This document shows positions 47,494 through 60,708 of a DNA stretch of 64,000 nt, piece after piece. Where the stretch lies: NCBI GenBank assembly GCA_020746875.1, contig JAGTJL010000013.1:1550001-1614000 (forward strand). Direction: 5' to 3'. Below the pieces are notes generated by a model. It did no database searches. It saw only the letters and a program-made list of their open reading frames with translations, and was not told where the DNA came from. The DNA is from Rhexocercosporidium sp. MPI-PUGE-AT-0058. Its lineage: Eukaryota; Ascomycota; Leotiomycetes; Helotiales. The stretch's first letter is position 1. Each line of letters opens with the position of its first letter. The position numbers and the translations under genes are program-made.

Positions 47494-50400
47494 CTAAAAT
47501 AGCGATCCTCTCGCAAGTGGACTTCCAACCTTAGGAGCGAACTGCAAGCTCTTCCTCCTAGCGGCCATCAAGCGCATCATAACACTCTCATCTTTCTTCT
47601 CGCTCAAGAATCCCGCTCCCATGGAGACTTTACTCTGCCCATCTCCCTGCTCCGTGTCAACGTAACGTCTTCCAGGTGGAGCAGTCTTTTGAACTAGTTG
47701 TTCCGTGTGGAGAAAGTAAGGAGTCTGGCCAACTGGGGTGTCTTCGCCATACAGACCCTCCTCGCCGTAAGCGGAGATGGTCTCGGGTGCTGGAGTCGCG
47801 GGGACGGGGGAGAGAATCAAGGTCTGATCATCAACCTCACCTGATGAAGATGAGGCTGGTGATCGAACCCACTGGACAGACTCGCGTCTCCGGCTCTTGG
47901 TGGTGACTGGAGTATCTGGGAAGTGGAGGAACTCTTTTGTAGGCGACGCGTTACGGTTTGGAGTCATGGATGAAATGAGCTCGCCGTTCATCTTGGCCAA
48001 AGCACGGGGCTCCATACTCTTGCGACGTCGGTGACCACCTCTTGGTACCATTCCGGTGTCGACAGAGTATGCAGACTCATCGAGCCATTTATTCTCGCGT
48101 TCGCAGCTGTAATTTATTAGCATTGGTAACAAGATAAAATGAAGAGGGAGCTTACTCCAATACCCATCCAACGCCAACACAAGAGACAACTCCGTTGGTT
48201 TCCTTGGCTCGCTCCAATGTGCGCTTTCCACCATCCTTGAACACGACGTGGGTAATACCAATCTTGCTTGTGTCTTCAGAACTTCCATTCCAGTTCCAGG
48301 TCTTGACACATCGAGCACCCATTTGAGTTAGAAGCTCTGTGAAAAGAGCACTGGCATCAGAGCCCTCGCTTGTGTGGACATCAACGAAGACAACAGCACC
48401 CTTCAACAATGAAGTGTTGATGTCGCGACGGGGGGTGCGAGCTGGAGTTCCCATAGTTGACCATCCCTCAGCTTTGGAAGGTGTCGCAATCGAATCTTGC
48501 ATCACAATATCCTGGCTCTGCTTTGTGGTTTGAGTTCTTGGCGTATTCTTGGTAGGGGAGTATGAAATGACGGTATTGTTGCGAGATAGGTTGCTCGAAG
48601 GCCTTTGAGATGGGAGTCGGGAGATGCTTGCACTTCGCTTCGCAGGTGATGGTCTCATGGGAGTATGCTCTGCAGCAGCTTTGAGAGGAACCTTGGAGAC
48701 AGTGTGGCATACTCGCTCTCCCAGAACCCGCTTTGGTTTTGGTGTAGCAAAAGATCGTATTGGAGATTGAGTAACTGGTGCTGGCATTAATTGTGGATCA
48801 ATTGGCATAGCATTCTCATCCCCGTACTCTTGGCTTGCCTCTGACGCAGCGGATGCGGGAGCTGATGGCATCTCGATCTCGCCTGCCAACTCGTCGATAT
48901 CGAATTCTTGATCGACTTCGGGTTGAATTCGCTCCGATACAGAGGAAGTGACCTCAACATCCTGAACGGTCAAGGGTTGGAACTCCTCAGATGGGATATC
49001 AGCAGGCGTAGCCTCGGATTCCTGGATCTCAGGCTCCGAGATTTCCAACTGTGCGATCTCACTGGCTGGAGTGAGTTCAATCTCCTGGTCAAATTCTTGA
49101 TCAATTTCAACGTTGTCGGTGGTCTCCGGAGCGGCTGGTTCGTGGACAAGAAACTCCTCCTCTGGGGTTGGCAGAGCTTCTTCGTGGTTCTCGGTCTCCT
49201 GATACATGCATTCGTAAACGTGAGCCTCGATCTCATCAGGTTCAAGCATCGACATCTCGTCGGCCTCAAAGGCAAGTGCCATGTCTTCTTCATCAAGCTC
49301 GACTGGTTCAAAGTTAGCGTCCAAGATGTCGGTCTCCTCTGCTGCAGTTTCTGGCTCAACTGCCAGCTCATCCCGAATGGACATCTCGTCCTCGAAGAAT
49401 GAGCTCTTGGCAGGCGATGGTCGTGGTGTAGTATCCTGGTCCGGCTGAGAGATGAGCTCAGTAGGGGAAATCGCTTCATCCGAGTTGTTGCCGTCGCTCT
49501 TTTCAGGACTAGCTGCCATCCAGTCACTCAATTGTCTAGCAAGTGGAGTAAATCCAATCTTGTTCTTGCGAGCAGACTCGAAGGATCTCTGGGTAGGTGC
49601 TGTCTTTGGTGTTTTGGCGATCGCGGTGAATGGCGTTGGTGTGGTTGGTGACGTGGTAAAGTCGTGAGATATGTTGAAGCCAGATATTGGGATTGGCGAG
49701 TATCTTGGAGAACCTGAAGCGAGCTCATCCTCGGACTCTGAATCATCGAATGGGCTGTTGTCTGTCTCGCGAAGAGCGAAAGCTGCTGAGAATCCAGTGC
49801 TGTTCCTCGGTGGAGATGTGGGAGGAGTCGTGTTATGGTCTATTGGGTCCTCGACGACCATAGTATCTGCTTCATCCACAACCATTGGCTCGTCAACTTG
49901 TTCACTATTGACAATGGTCAAGACCTCGAGCTCTTCGGCGATAGGCTCAGACTTTTCGAACGATGGGTCTGCATCTCGAGGCATTATTGACGAAAGGCGA
50001 CCAGAAAATGACAAGCTAGGCTCAGCAACCATCATGGTGGAGTCAGAATCGTCCTTCGAGACTGGGCTTCCAGTAGCGGCAGGCATAGCGGGAGGGAGCA
50101 TCTGGCCAGTTCGAACATCACTCTTGCCGACTGTTCTTGGCGTCGCAAATCTCGAGATCTTGAAGGTGCTGGCCTTAGGTGTTCCAGCAAACAAGGATGC
50201 ATTGTTGGTAGATCTGCTGGGAGAACCATTCTCGCCGACCTTGGTTGGTGATTGTGGACGTCTAGCAGGTGATTGAAGCAACGAAGCTTTGAATGGAGAG
50301 TTCTCTGTGGTGGTGTTTGGCGCTGGGAGAGACGGCTTGAAAGGCGATTGGAGCATCGAATTCCCCATATTCATTTTTTGGTTGGATGCTTTGAAGGTTT

Positions 50401-51337
50401 CCTTGAATGGGGATTGTGGAGGACGGCGAGCTGGGCTGGCAATAATGGATCCCTTAAGATCTTGGGTGACGACTCTGTTGACAGTGATGGAGTTGGAAGA
50501 TGAGAAGTCCAGCTTCTTTGCGGTGCCAAACACACTTCCGGGAGGCTTCATTGGACTCTTCATGAGGGGTTTCATGGGTGTCTTCTCCGTTGTAGCCAAC
50601 TCATCCTCAGAGACGGGCTCCTTTGCAGTAGCCACCTGTGTAGCCTTCTTTGGGCTGAGCGGTGACGATTTCTCCTTCTCTTCAACAGTATTCTTCGCAC
50701 GCCCACGAGTGGCTCGAGTGGTAGCTGTCGCAGCCGGCTTTCGAACGGGCTTCGCTCGCAGACCGGTAGCAGGTTCAGCAGCCTTTGCTTTCCCCTTTGC
50801 GTTGACTTCGATAGGAACGATGTTTTCTTTGTCGGGTTCTTCGAATTTGACAGACTTCTTGGGAGCTGTTGCTTTGCTGATAGTGGCAGCTCGTGCTCGG
50901 GTTGGTCTCTTCTGCGGCTCCTCGACAACGATTGATTCCTCCTCGGGGACTTCAATCTTCTTCACGCGTCCTCTTGTAGCCCTCGCCGGTTCAGGGGCCG
51001 GGGTCGCGACTGGTGCTGCAGTCTTCTTGGGGCGACCTCGAGTCGGTCTGACTGGAGCTTCGTTCATCTCTGGCTCCGGCTCAGGGTCCGAATGGGCTGT
51101 GGCTTTCTTCGCTCGACCTCGTGTTGTTTTGAGTTCTGGTTCGATTATGGGCTCCGGGTCTTGTTGTTCTTGGTCTTCGACATCGTCGGCTCGAGTCTTG
51201 CGTTTGGTCGTCGAGACGCTACGAGTGACTTTTGCTTTTGAAGAGGCAGTCGCGATTTTGGTGGTCTTGACACCCGTGTCTGTTGTTTTCGCAGCCGCTC
51301 GGGCGCGCGTCACACGTTTGGGTGGTGATTGATCCAT
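47494..51337 (-). CDS. BRCT-domain protein with long acidic disordered region
   Basis: Exons 51337-48156 and 48106-47494 give exactly 1265 codons. The N-terminus is a series of AT-hook-like repeats (TRGRAKK, TRGRPKK, TRGRVKK, TRARA), suggesting DNA or chromatin binding. The middle is low-complexity and acidic with many SP/TP sites, consistent with kinase control. A BRCT domain spans about residues 980-1070: LLKGAVVFVDVHTSEGSDAS, LLTQMGARCVKTWNWN, ITHVVFKDGGKRTLERA, and VSCVGVGWVLDCERENKWLDE with the conserved Trp. BRCT domains bind phosphoproteins in DNA-damage and cell-cycle control; microcephalin is a similar animal protein. The exact orthologue cannot be named. It is divergent from an MFS transporter. 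Confidence 0.87.
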
Positions 51338-52594
51338 GATTAATGGTGATTGCTGATGGTTAGTATGTCGACTTGATGCGAAAGCAATTTCACATTGACG
51401 CGATTGTGTTTGTTGTGAGTAAGAGGGATTTGGTGGAGTTCGAGAGGTTTATCAGTTAGAGGCTTGTTTATTATGGAGCTTGATTTAGCGCAATCGTCGT
51501 TGTCAGGTCAACGTTCACGTGACAATTAATTAAAACCCCCTCATCTGATCGATCAACTCCACTGGCCTATGGTTTGTTTACAACTAGCAAACAGCTTCAA
51601 ACGTAGGATGTTTCTCATCCAATTGATGTTATTGCTGATCAAGTTGCCGTGAGCTGTCAGAGGAAAAAAAATCCCCTTCCTTTCGGAGGACCATTGCCAG
51701 CTCCTGCCGAAGCTCAAACCTCCAGGTTTCAGGCCATGCCCGCGTCGACTGGAATCGACTCCGTCACATCAGAATCTCGGCATCTTATCAGGCCAAGTGG
51801 AATCACAACCTACTGTTTTGATGATATCTGCTGTACATGCAATGCTGCATTGTCGCAGAGTGAAGGCCCACCAGTAAACCTCTAGGATCAAGATACTCAG
51901 CTGAAAAAGCGGGAGGGTCACGTGGTATTCATAGTCAAAGATATCATTTTCTTGCCAGAGTTGCTGGAAACCTATCAGTAGACTGTTTTCAATCATGTTT
52001 TGAGTTCTTATCGTCTTCCGTTTCGGTGTTGTTTATGCCTGCTTTACCGCATTCGCCCTGCCTCTCAATCCCGACATGTCCCATCCGGGAAAGCAAAAGT
52101 CAAAGTTGATTTACCTTTCATTTTCTGCAAGGTATATGCCAAACGTGCATTCTGGTTAAGGCATGCTACTCTCGCCTATCACTTTACTGCCAATAAGAGC
52201 TTGATTTTCCTCGTTCTTCGGCAACTTGCTAGAAACTGAGTATCTTGTTTTCTCAAAGCCTTGTTTCAGGCTTGCCAGACATTCCCAACCATATGTTTCT
52301 ACCCTTCCAGATTCGATGTAAACATATTTCATCCTTCTTCCAACTTTTCAAAATTACGAATAAATTCGCCTAGTACCATGGCAACATCCAATTATCTTAA
52401 GTTTCATCACAACTTTACTTCCTCGAGCGAGTCATGACTCCCCACACCCCATCTTCATCACACCCATCCCGCACCCAGACACAACCCCCAAGCATCTGCA
52501 CTTCTCTTTATCACTCTTGTTTCCCCATTAGAATGACATTCTTACTCTCTCCCCATGAAATCTTCCAAGCCTCTCTCACTTCCCGTGAGCCAAA
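51338..52594. promoter_or_regulatory. Divergent promoter region of BRCT and MFS genes
   Basis: 1257 bases between start codons. On the BRCT side there is an ACGCG core (51398-51402), the MCB-type element of G1/S genes, about 60 bases upstream of the ATG, and a palindromic TCACGTGA E-box at 51515-51522. Both are short and could be chance. Confidence 0.35.
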
Positions 52595-55248
52595 ATGGAT
52601 TACAAACAGTTCCAACGGTATTCCCAAACACTCAGTATTAAAAGTAATCTTCAACCCCAACACATCACTTTCAAGTCCACCCAAAACCTAAATCTCGAGC
52701 TTCGCGATCCGAGATACCCAGCCTCCAGTGGTGTCGAGAAAGATGATATCGTCGAGACCGAGGGGGCAGGAGAAGTGGAGAAGCCAGTGAAGCAGGAGAG
52801 GAAGATTACTGGATGGAGAGTGCGTCTCTCACTCTCTGAACCTTTTACATGAATTCTAGTCGTGATAGTTCGATCAAGGCCGGTGCTGATGCTGATGTGC
52901 TTGTCTAGTGGCCCGTTCTTGTGATATCTATTGTTTCGGCGATATTTTTGTATTGTCTCGATACGAACCTGACCAGTATCTTGATTCCCGTAAGTCTTAA
53001 TCAGAACTTCCCTTTCCCTTTTCATATTCTTACCCATTTCTTCTTATGTCCAAGATATCACAGCCATCTCACAATCACAACAGGTCCTACTCGCCGAATT
53101 CGGTGAAGCATCCAAACTGCCCTGGATCTTTGTAGGGTACATCACCTCCCTGCCCTCTCATCTTGCTCCCCTCGGCACAAGCCACCCTCTAATATCCCTT
53201 CATAGATTCTCCCTTGGCGCCATAACATTCGTCCTCCCAGTCGGGAAACTCTACACCATCTTCCCAGCCAAACACCTCTACCTAGCCTTCCTAACCCTCT
53301 TCGCCATCGGATCCGGTCTCTGCGGTGCCGCTCAAAGTATGAACATGTTGATCATCGGCCGTGTTATAGCAGGTGCTGGTGGGATAGGATTATACACTGG
53401 TATAATCGTCGTCTTGTCTAGTATCACGACGGTAGAGGAAAGACCTAGTTATATTGGACTCGTGTAAGTCCATTTCAATGTACCCACTCAATCCCTCTCC
53501 CATGAGCACTTTTCCTATATCTATTCATGCAAAAATCCCGCGCTAAATACCCAACCCAAACAGAGGAATCTGCTGGTCTCTCGGCCGCGTGCTCGGCGCT
53601 CTCTTCGGCGGCGCTCTAGGTCCCTCCTCCTGGCGCTGGGGTTTCTACGCCAACCTCGTAATCTGCGGCCTCTTCACACCCGTCTACCTTACTCAAATTC
53701 CCCCTCTCGATCCCCTCTCTCATCCTTCCAAAAATTCACCCACACCTCCTCTCCTCCCCCGCCTCCGCACCTTCGACCACCTCGGCGCTGTCCTGAACAC
53801 CCTCATCTTGACCGGTCTCATAATGGGCATCTCCTTCGGCGGCCTGCAATACGCATGGTCCAGCCCCCCTATCATCCTCCTCTTCACAATCTCCACCATA
53901 TCCCTCCTTCTCTTCGCAATCCAACAGAAATCCTGTTTTCTCACCACGCCCACCACACGACTCTTCCCCGTCGCCATCCTCAACATCCCGGAGATCTGGC
54001 TGGTTTTCACGGTTAGCGCTTGTTGTACCACGGGTGGGTTCCTGGCGTTGGAGTATATGAGTCTTTATTTTCAGCTTGTTAGGGGGGAGAGCACAATCGG
54101 TGCTGCAATCAGGTTGTTGCCAATGATCGGGTGTATGGCTGTCGTTATGCCTCTCACAGGAATCGTGATGCCGAAGGTTGGACATGTGCTTTGGTGGCCG
54201 ATCGTGGGAAGTGTGGTTGCAGTTATTGGTGGGGTTGGACTTGGTGAGTCTTTATTCCTTACTATCCAGAAAGAGCAAGGAACAAAATCCTCCAAAATAT
54301 CAGGCCGTGGTATAGGGCCTAAAGATGACGATGTTGATTATATTGTTTGTTGATGTCGTTGCTGATAAACATCCGTAATTTAGCGAGATTAGAGACAGAC
54401 ACCACCTCCCTCTGGGTATACACGCCTCAGGTCCTCCTCGGTATAGGATTCGCGCTCTATCTCCAAATCGCGTACGCAACCATGCCATCCTACGTTCCAG
54501 CTGAACAGAAGGGGAACGCAATGACGATGGTTATCATATGTACCTCGCCCTCCTCTCCTCAGCCCTTCTACTCTTTCCCTCCCACAATCCCGCAACTCCC
54601 ATCACCTAACCTAAAGCCAAACCCAAATTCAAACTTTTCTTTTGAATGAAGTAAGTGATGCTGACAACGCAAACCCAACAGCACAAATGGGAAGCATCGC
54701 CTTCTGTCTCGCCATCGCTGGCAGCATCTTCACCAACATCTCGCTCTCCAACCTTTCATTCCTCTTTCCTGATCAGGACCGCACCGTTCTACAAGAAGCT
54801 ATCTCTGGCACGAGCGGTGAATTTATTAAGGGGTTGAGTGGAAGGCAGAGAGAGGAGGTATTGGATGTTCTGCTTGGCGGGTTGAGGATTGTGTGAGTTC
54901 CTTCGTTTCTTTTGGGGATTGTAAGAGAGGACTCGGAGGAGATATAAAGGGGAAGTGACGAGGAGGCTGGCAGCTGGAGTGGTCGAGTCCATGCTGATTT
55001 TTAATTGCTAGATTCACAATCGCATATATTTCTTTTGCTGTTAGTTTAGCTGCTGCTGTTGGGTTGTTGGTAAGTCCACCACCCCTTGCGTTTTGCACTC
55101 AATCTTTCTCCGGCGCATGGGATGAAGGAGTATGATTCTGATGCTGGATTGAATTGCTGATACGTACCAGGCGACCGCAAAATGGAAGAAGCACGTCAAA
55201 ACGAAAGAGATGCTGAGGTTGGAGGATTGGAATGGTAGGGACGGATAG
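52595..55248 (+). CDS. MFS transporter, DHA2 (14-helix drug:H+ antiporter) type
   Basis: Nine exons (52595-52819, 52909-52989, 53084-53136, 53206-53463, 53564-54243, 54384-54539, 54682-54892, 55012-55069, 55171-55248) give exactly 600 codons. The start has a good context (CAAAATGG). After a ~75-residue cytoplasmic tail come helices with the MFS marks LPVGKLYTIF, GRVIAGAGGIGLYTG and, around TM5, GICWSLGRVLGALFGGAL followed by SSWRWGFYANL. The last exons carry the C-terminal helices (FTIAYISFAVSLAAAVGLL) and a short Lys-rich tail. The family exports toxic compounds, dyes or secondary metabolites across the plasma membrane; no biosynthetic genes lie beside it. A second transporter of this type is at 60.7-63.5 kb. 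Confidence 0.88.
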
Positions 55249-57962
55249 CTGAGTCGAGGTTTGGATGATTGAATTCGTGCGTAAAATAGTAAAATAGGAT
55301 AGAACTAAAGAGATGGTTTGCTCGATACTTTGTGGGGGCATGAAATATAGATACTCTTATCAAGACATTGAAACAAAGGTGTTAAATTTGATCTTCAGGA
55401 ACACTGATACAGAAAGCAAATCAAGACCCTGAAGTCTAACTAACACATCAACATCCAGAAATCGAGTCAAAGGAATCAATCAATCAAACCAGACGGGACA
55501 AAATCAAATCACAAGGTCTTATAATTCTGTCTTCAATGTGCAGAACCAACATTCAAAATCTCACGCAAATTCCCGGTCCAATGTCTCCCCATCTCTCCGT
55601 ACAGTACCGGCCCGGAGATCTGACGTGACATACATCCATGCCCAGGTAAAGCTCACCCGGCCGGTCCGTCAGCCTCATCTCATCTCATCTCATCTCATCC
55701 GCTTTCGTACCTTCGTTGCGCTGCACCATTACACCGCGCCGCATTTGCACTGCAGTCATCGTATAGAATCACGTCGTGTCCTGCGGTGTCGCATTGTAAA
55801 CTCTTTCCAGCCTAGGGACCTTTAAAGTGTGCAGTCGTCCTCCACACAGAATCCACAGTGCAGATGAACCTTGATGAGCTGAACTTCCTATCCCTCACTC
55901 TTGAATCCACACAGCTTACCCAACCCCCTGAAAATATTGGTCAGGAAGTGCTTCGGTCATCTGTATCTACTTGGCGAAAGTGAAAGAAATACGAGGCGCG
56001 CAAGATGGTTTCCTTGTTGGGATGAGCATCACGTGCTGCGTGCTACATGTCCCTGTGTGCGAGAAAGCCGAATTCTCCGGGCGGCTGAGCTGAGTTGTGC
56101 TGGGGAATGCATCCATGGCTGTCATGCAGGGACAACGAGGGAGGAGCATCATCATCATCATCGTCATCACCACAATTAAGTCAAGTCGCTGATTGCCCTA
56201 TCAATTGTCAATACAGGTATGAAGCTCTTCAAGTTATTCATCTGCAATCATCACCAGTAAAATACCCAGAACTTCAGCTGTTTGTTTACCTCACCTACCA
56301 ATCCAGTCCGGTACGGTATTTCCATCACGTAAACATCAACAACCGAAAAAGCCGACGCTTCCTGGGCGCATGCAGCTAGCTAGCCACAGCCGCAAAATGA
56401 CGATCTCCTCTCAGATTGCCATAGGGACGGCTTGACCTTGGCTGGCACTTAACAGGTGCTTGGCTCAGACAAGTAAGGGGTAAATGAGGCCATAAATTCT
56501 AAATTAGAGGTTGGCGCTGCGCCCTTTTCCTTTCTGTTCACATCTTTTTCATATTTCTTTCATAAATTAGCACAACGCTGTTTAGTTAGCAGGGTTTCAT
56601 GCCGCTTTTGTCTATTTGTGAATGATGTGCAGAATTGGCATAATATTAGTCTAGAACACCCGCTTCCGAGGAGTTACTGGAGGATCTGTTGGTACTTTCG
56701 TACTTCCGTATGGGCCGGCCAGCCGCTCGTACAAGCACAGCACATCTCAACGTCAACACCAACCATCTCAGCAAGCCAGCCGCAATGCTGACGAACACCT
56801 CGATGCAAGGCTGAGCCGGATTGCAGTATTCTTTTCAACTACGGTGAGGCGATTCCGTGATATCCGCCTACTGTATTTTCCTTTGCCTTCGCCTTCGCCT
56901 TCGCCTTCCATCCTACGGCCTTTACGTACTACAGTCATTACACCAAAAACTGGATACGTGTATTTCCCGGACACCGCCATACTGGACTTCATGATGCTTA
57001 TGGAATCCAAAGCATCATAATCGGACAACGGCATCAGCAGCAACCACTACGCTTCGGCATCTCCTTCAACCTTACCTTACAATACGCGCGGAACCCAAGA
57101 GTGCTGTGCATCATATCACAGGTCAGCACAGCAAGCGAACGAAGCATATTCAACACCGCCTTCTCAGCGATCTGATAGTGGAGTGCGAACTGCATACTCA
57201 ATCTGCCTACTCATAAAGAAGGATCAAAAAGAGCAAACATCTCACATCCAGATCCAACCAAATTATAAGATCCGGACCCCTCCGTCTCAAACAACCCCTC
57301 CCTCTTGTCACATAGTCCGGAATTTCACCAGACCAGTTCTCGGCTTGACCCTTTCTAAGAGTTCTTCGAGTCCTTACTAAGAGCCTTTCTCTGCGCAGCG
57401 TATATCCTTGTATTCCTCGCATCGTTCTTGTTGTCGTACAGCGTATCACAGGTTCCACCTCCTAGGCTACCACCTAGAAGTCAAATCTTCTCTGCAACTT
57501 TAACAACACCTCTAGCAGCTTCAGCCACTTTCCCACTACCACCAAAGCCAAACCAAATCCAAACCAACCACTCGGCGTCCGTCCAGACCCTGGCGATCTC
57601 CCGCCCAGACCCAGCTTGAGGTGCAAGCCTCGTCCTAGAGCGCCCTAAGTACCCTAAAGCAGCCCAAGTCAACCTAACGTACGGTAGCATCCCAGCTAAA
57701 ACAACACTCTTCCGTCATACCGGAGAACCGGCGGGCGTCATAACAGAACATAATAACAACCTTTCCGGCTGGTTGATGTTGACTTCATATTTGACTTGAT
57801 TTCACTACTCCAGTACTTCACTTCAACCTTCACTTCATTTCCTTATTCACGCACCTCCGTTTCGTTGACTGGGATTTAATACCAAATACCCCCCACGTCT
57901 TTGTCAGGGGACAAATATAATCGTGCATCTATATCCCCTTTTTTGCCCTGCCCCTCACTACC
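55249..57962. other. Long intergenic stretch between MFS and phospholipase B genes
   Basis: 2.7 kb with no supportable gene. It contains a CATCT pentanucleotide run (about 55676-55700), an ATC trinucleotide run (56147-56165), a CTTCGC hexamer run (56883-56908) and several short ORFs of biased composition. The last ~150 bases are C/T-rich, a likely leader for the phospholipase gene. Confidence 0.45.
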
Positions 57963-59980
57963 ATGAAGCTCGCCACTTCTCTCTTCGCCTCTGTTGCGAC
58001 AATAAGTCTATGTGAAGGTAAGTCGTCCTCACTTCCTCTATCAAAAGGCCCTCTAACAACGTAGCTTCTATCGTCCTGCCACGAGAGGCTTCCCCAGAAG
58101 TCGTTGCAGCAGAAGCCCTTGTCGCACCAGAATACGCACTGAAGAGAGCACTCCCAAACAGTCCCTCTGGAGGTTACGCTCCCGCCGTTGTAGACTGCCC
58201 TTCAGAAAGACCTACCATCCGCTCAGCAGCCACCCTTTCTCCAAGCGAGGTGTCATGGCTCGAACTCAGAAGAAACAATACCGTCGATCCTATGATCTCC
58301 TGGTTGACCAGGATGAACATCACTGATTTCGATGCCTCATCCTACATCAACCGTATCCGGAACAATGCAACCGCTCTACCTAATATTGGCATGGCTGTCT
58401 CTGGTGGTGGATACAGAGCTCTCATGAACGGCGCTGGATTTATCGCTGCCGCCGATAACAGGACCAGCAATTCAACCAACAAAGGTCAGATCGGTGGACT
58501 TCTCCAAGCTACCACATACCTGGCTGGTTTATCTGGTGGTGGATGGCTTGTTGGATCGATGTACACCAACAATTTCAGTTCAGTCCAAGACCTCCGAGAT
58601 AGAAGTAAAGATTCGAATGTTTGGAAATTCGACAACTCGATCTTCAAAGGACCGGATGGAGATGGAATCCAACTGCTGAGTACTGCCGATTACTACAGCA
58701 CCATCAGAGATGAGGTAGAAACCAAGAGTAAAGCAGGATACAACACCTCCATCACCGACTACTGGGGACGGGCTCTCTCCTACCAACTCGTCAATGCCAC
58801 CAACGGAGGCCCAGCATACACATTCTCCTCCATCGCACTGGCCGACAATTTCCGCTCCGGATCCATCCCTTTTCCTTTCCTCGTCGCCGACGGTCGTTCC
58901 CCTGGAACAAAGATTATCTCTCTTAACTCCACCGTCTTCGAATTCAACCCTTTCGAAATGGGCTCTTGGGACCCCGTCCTCTACGGCTTCGCACCAACCC
59001 AATACCTAGGCTCGAACTTCTCCGCCGGTGTCGTCCCCAGCTCAGGCTCCTGCGTCCGCGGCTTCGACCAATCCGGTTTCGTAATGGGCACCTCCTCCTC
59101 CCTGTTCAACCAATTTCTCCTCCAAATAAACAGCACCGCAATCCCCTCCTTCCTCCGCGACATCTTCACCAACATCCTCACAGACCTCGGGCAGGATAAC
59201 AACGACATCGCCCAATGGAAACCCAACCCCTTCTACGCCTACAACAACGCCTCGTCCATCTCCAGCTCCCTCGAACTCTCCCTCGTCGACGGTGGCGAAG
59301 ATCTCCAAAACATCCCGCTCTACCCTCTCATCCAGCCCCAGCGCGCCGTAGACGTCATCTTCGCAGTAGACTCCTCCTACGACACCACCTACGGCTGGCC
59401 GAATGGCACCTCCCTCGTCGCAACCTACGAGCGCTCTCTCAACGCCACCATTGAGAACGGCACCGCCTTCCCTTCCATCCCAGACCAAAACACATTCGTC
59501 AATCTCGGCCTCAACAACCGCCCTACTTTCTTCGGATGCAATTCCTCTAATATGACTGGACCCGCTCCAATCGTCGTCTACATCCCCAACGCGCCTTACA
59601 TCACCCTCTCCAACGTCAGCACCTTCGACCCAGAATACAACAACACGCAACGTAACCTCATCATCCAGAACGGGTACGAGGTCGCCACCCTCGGCAACGG
59701 AACGCTCGATGCCCAGTGGCCGACTTGTATGGCGTGCGCGGTCTTGAGTAGGAGTCTGGAGAGGACAGGCACGACGGTCCCGAGTGTGTGTAACTCGTGC
59801 TTTGAACGGTATTGCTGGAATGGGACGACGGATTCGAGGGCACTGGGAAGTAATTATGAACCTGCTTTTAAGAGTAAGGAGATTCCTTTCTCGGGCGCGA
59901 GTTCGTTTGGGGTGTCAATGTTTGGGGTGTCAATGTTTGGGGTTATGGCTGCGCTCGTGAGTGCGGTTCTAATGGCTTAA
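57963..59980 (+). CDS. GPI-anchored lysophospholipase / phospholipase B
   Basis: Exons 57963-58017 and 58065-59980 give exactly 657 codons. The signal peptide ([19 protein letters not shown]) is split by the intron. Family marks: [11 protein letters not shown] with the catalytic Arg loop, [11 protein letters not shown] with the nucleophile Ser (GxSxG), and [18 protein letters not shown] with the catalytic Asp. Many NxS/T sites indicate heavy N-glycosylation. The C-terminus is a GPI-type hydrophobic tail, and within it the 18-bp unit encoding GVSMFG is repeated in tandem. The enzyme removes acyl chains from phospholipids at the cell surface or in the wall. An LKR site near residue 50 could be a propeptide cut. 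Confidence 0.95.
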
Positions 59981-60562
59981 AGCTTGGTTGATTGGATGTG
60001 GAAATTAAGAGATCAGGGTGTACATAGTAGACTGGGGAGTTGAAACGGGAGGGGAAAGAACGCTACATATGGGCTGTACGGGTTTCGATTTTCTTTTGAT
60101 TATTGATTTTATGCATTGCGCGGTTTTTTTTCTGGGGTCTTTGAGCCGGATTGTTTTTGTTTGACGATATTGGATGTTTGCTTGGGTATGTATGCCAACG
60201 CTAGAACTGCATAGTGGGAAGAGAGAAAAAACAAATGTATGGATATATACACTACAGGCAGGGAAAAGAAATCAGACAGACAGACATGAATCTAGAGTTA
60301 CCTCCGCAATGATGAGAAGTGAAAAATGCTCAACTCTCTGTTCAGTTATCTTAACCTTTTTTTAACTTGGTGGTGACGAAGCCCTGGCTGTTTATAGCCG
60401 TGTTAGGAGTCTGGATCGACAAGTATTTATTTCCATCTTGGGGCGACCATCATTTGTTATTTCGATTTGTGTGTTTCTACGTCTCTTCTTCCTCTTGAAC
60501 CTCCTCTTCGATCTTTTGTAAAACCCCTTAAAGTATTAACTCTTGCTACATACATTACCGCC

Positions 60563-60588
60563 ATTCATTCATTCATTCATTCATTCAT

Positions 60589-60656
<68 letters not shown>

Positions 60657-60658
60657 TC
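60563..60658. repeat. Compound tetranucleotide microsatellite (ATTC)7(TTTC)17
   Basis: Seven ATTC units (60563-60590) run directly into seventeen TTTC units (60591-60658), followed by degenerate GTTC/ATTC units to about 60700. The tract is purely pyrimidine for 68 bases on the + strand. It lies between the convergent phospholipase B and MFS genes, ~50 bases from the MFS stop codon. Confidence 0.97.
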
Positions 60659-60708
60659 ATCCGTTCGTTCGTTCATTCAGTTACTTTATCTTCAAGTGAT
60701 TCAGTCAT

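Noticed and set aside
50289..51332. 347-codon ORF on the + strand opposite the BRCT gene
   Set aside because: It is the antisense of the repetitive Lys/Arg/Pro-rich BRCT N-terminus; it encodes Phe/Val/Gly low complexity with no domain.
59042..59650. 202-codon reverse ORF across phospholipase B
   Set aside because: Val/Glu/Gly-rich antisense shadow of a codon-biased gene; the + strand has catalytic motifs.
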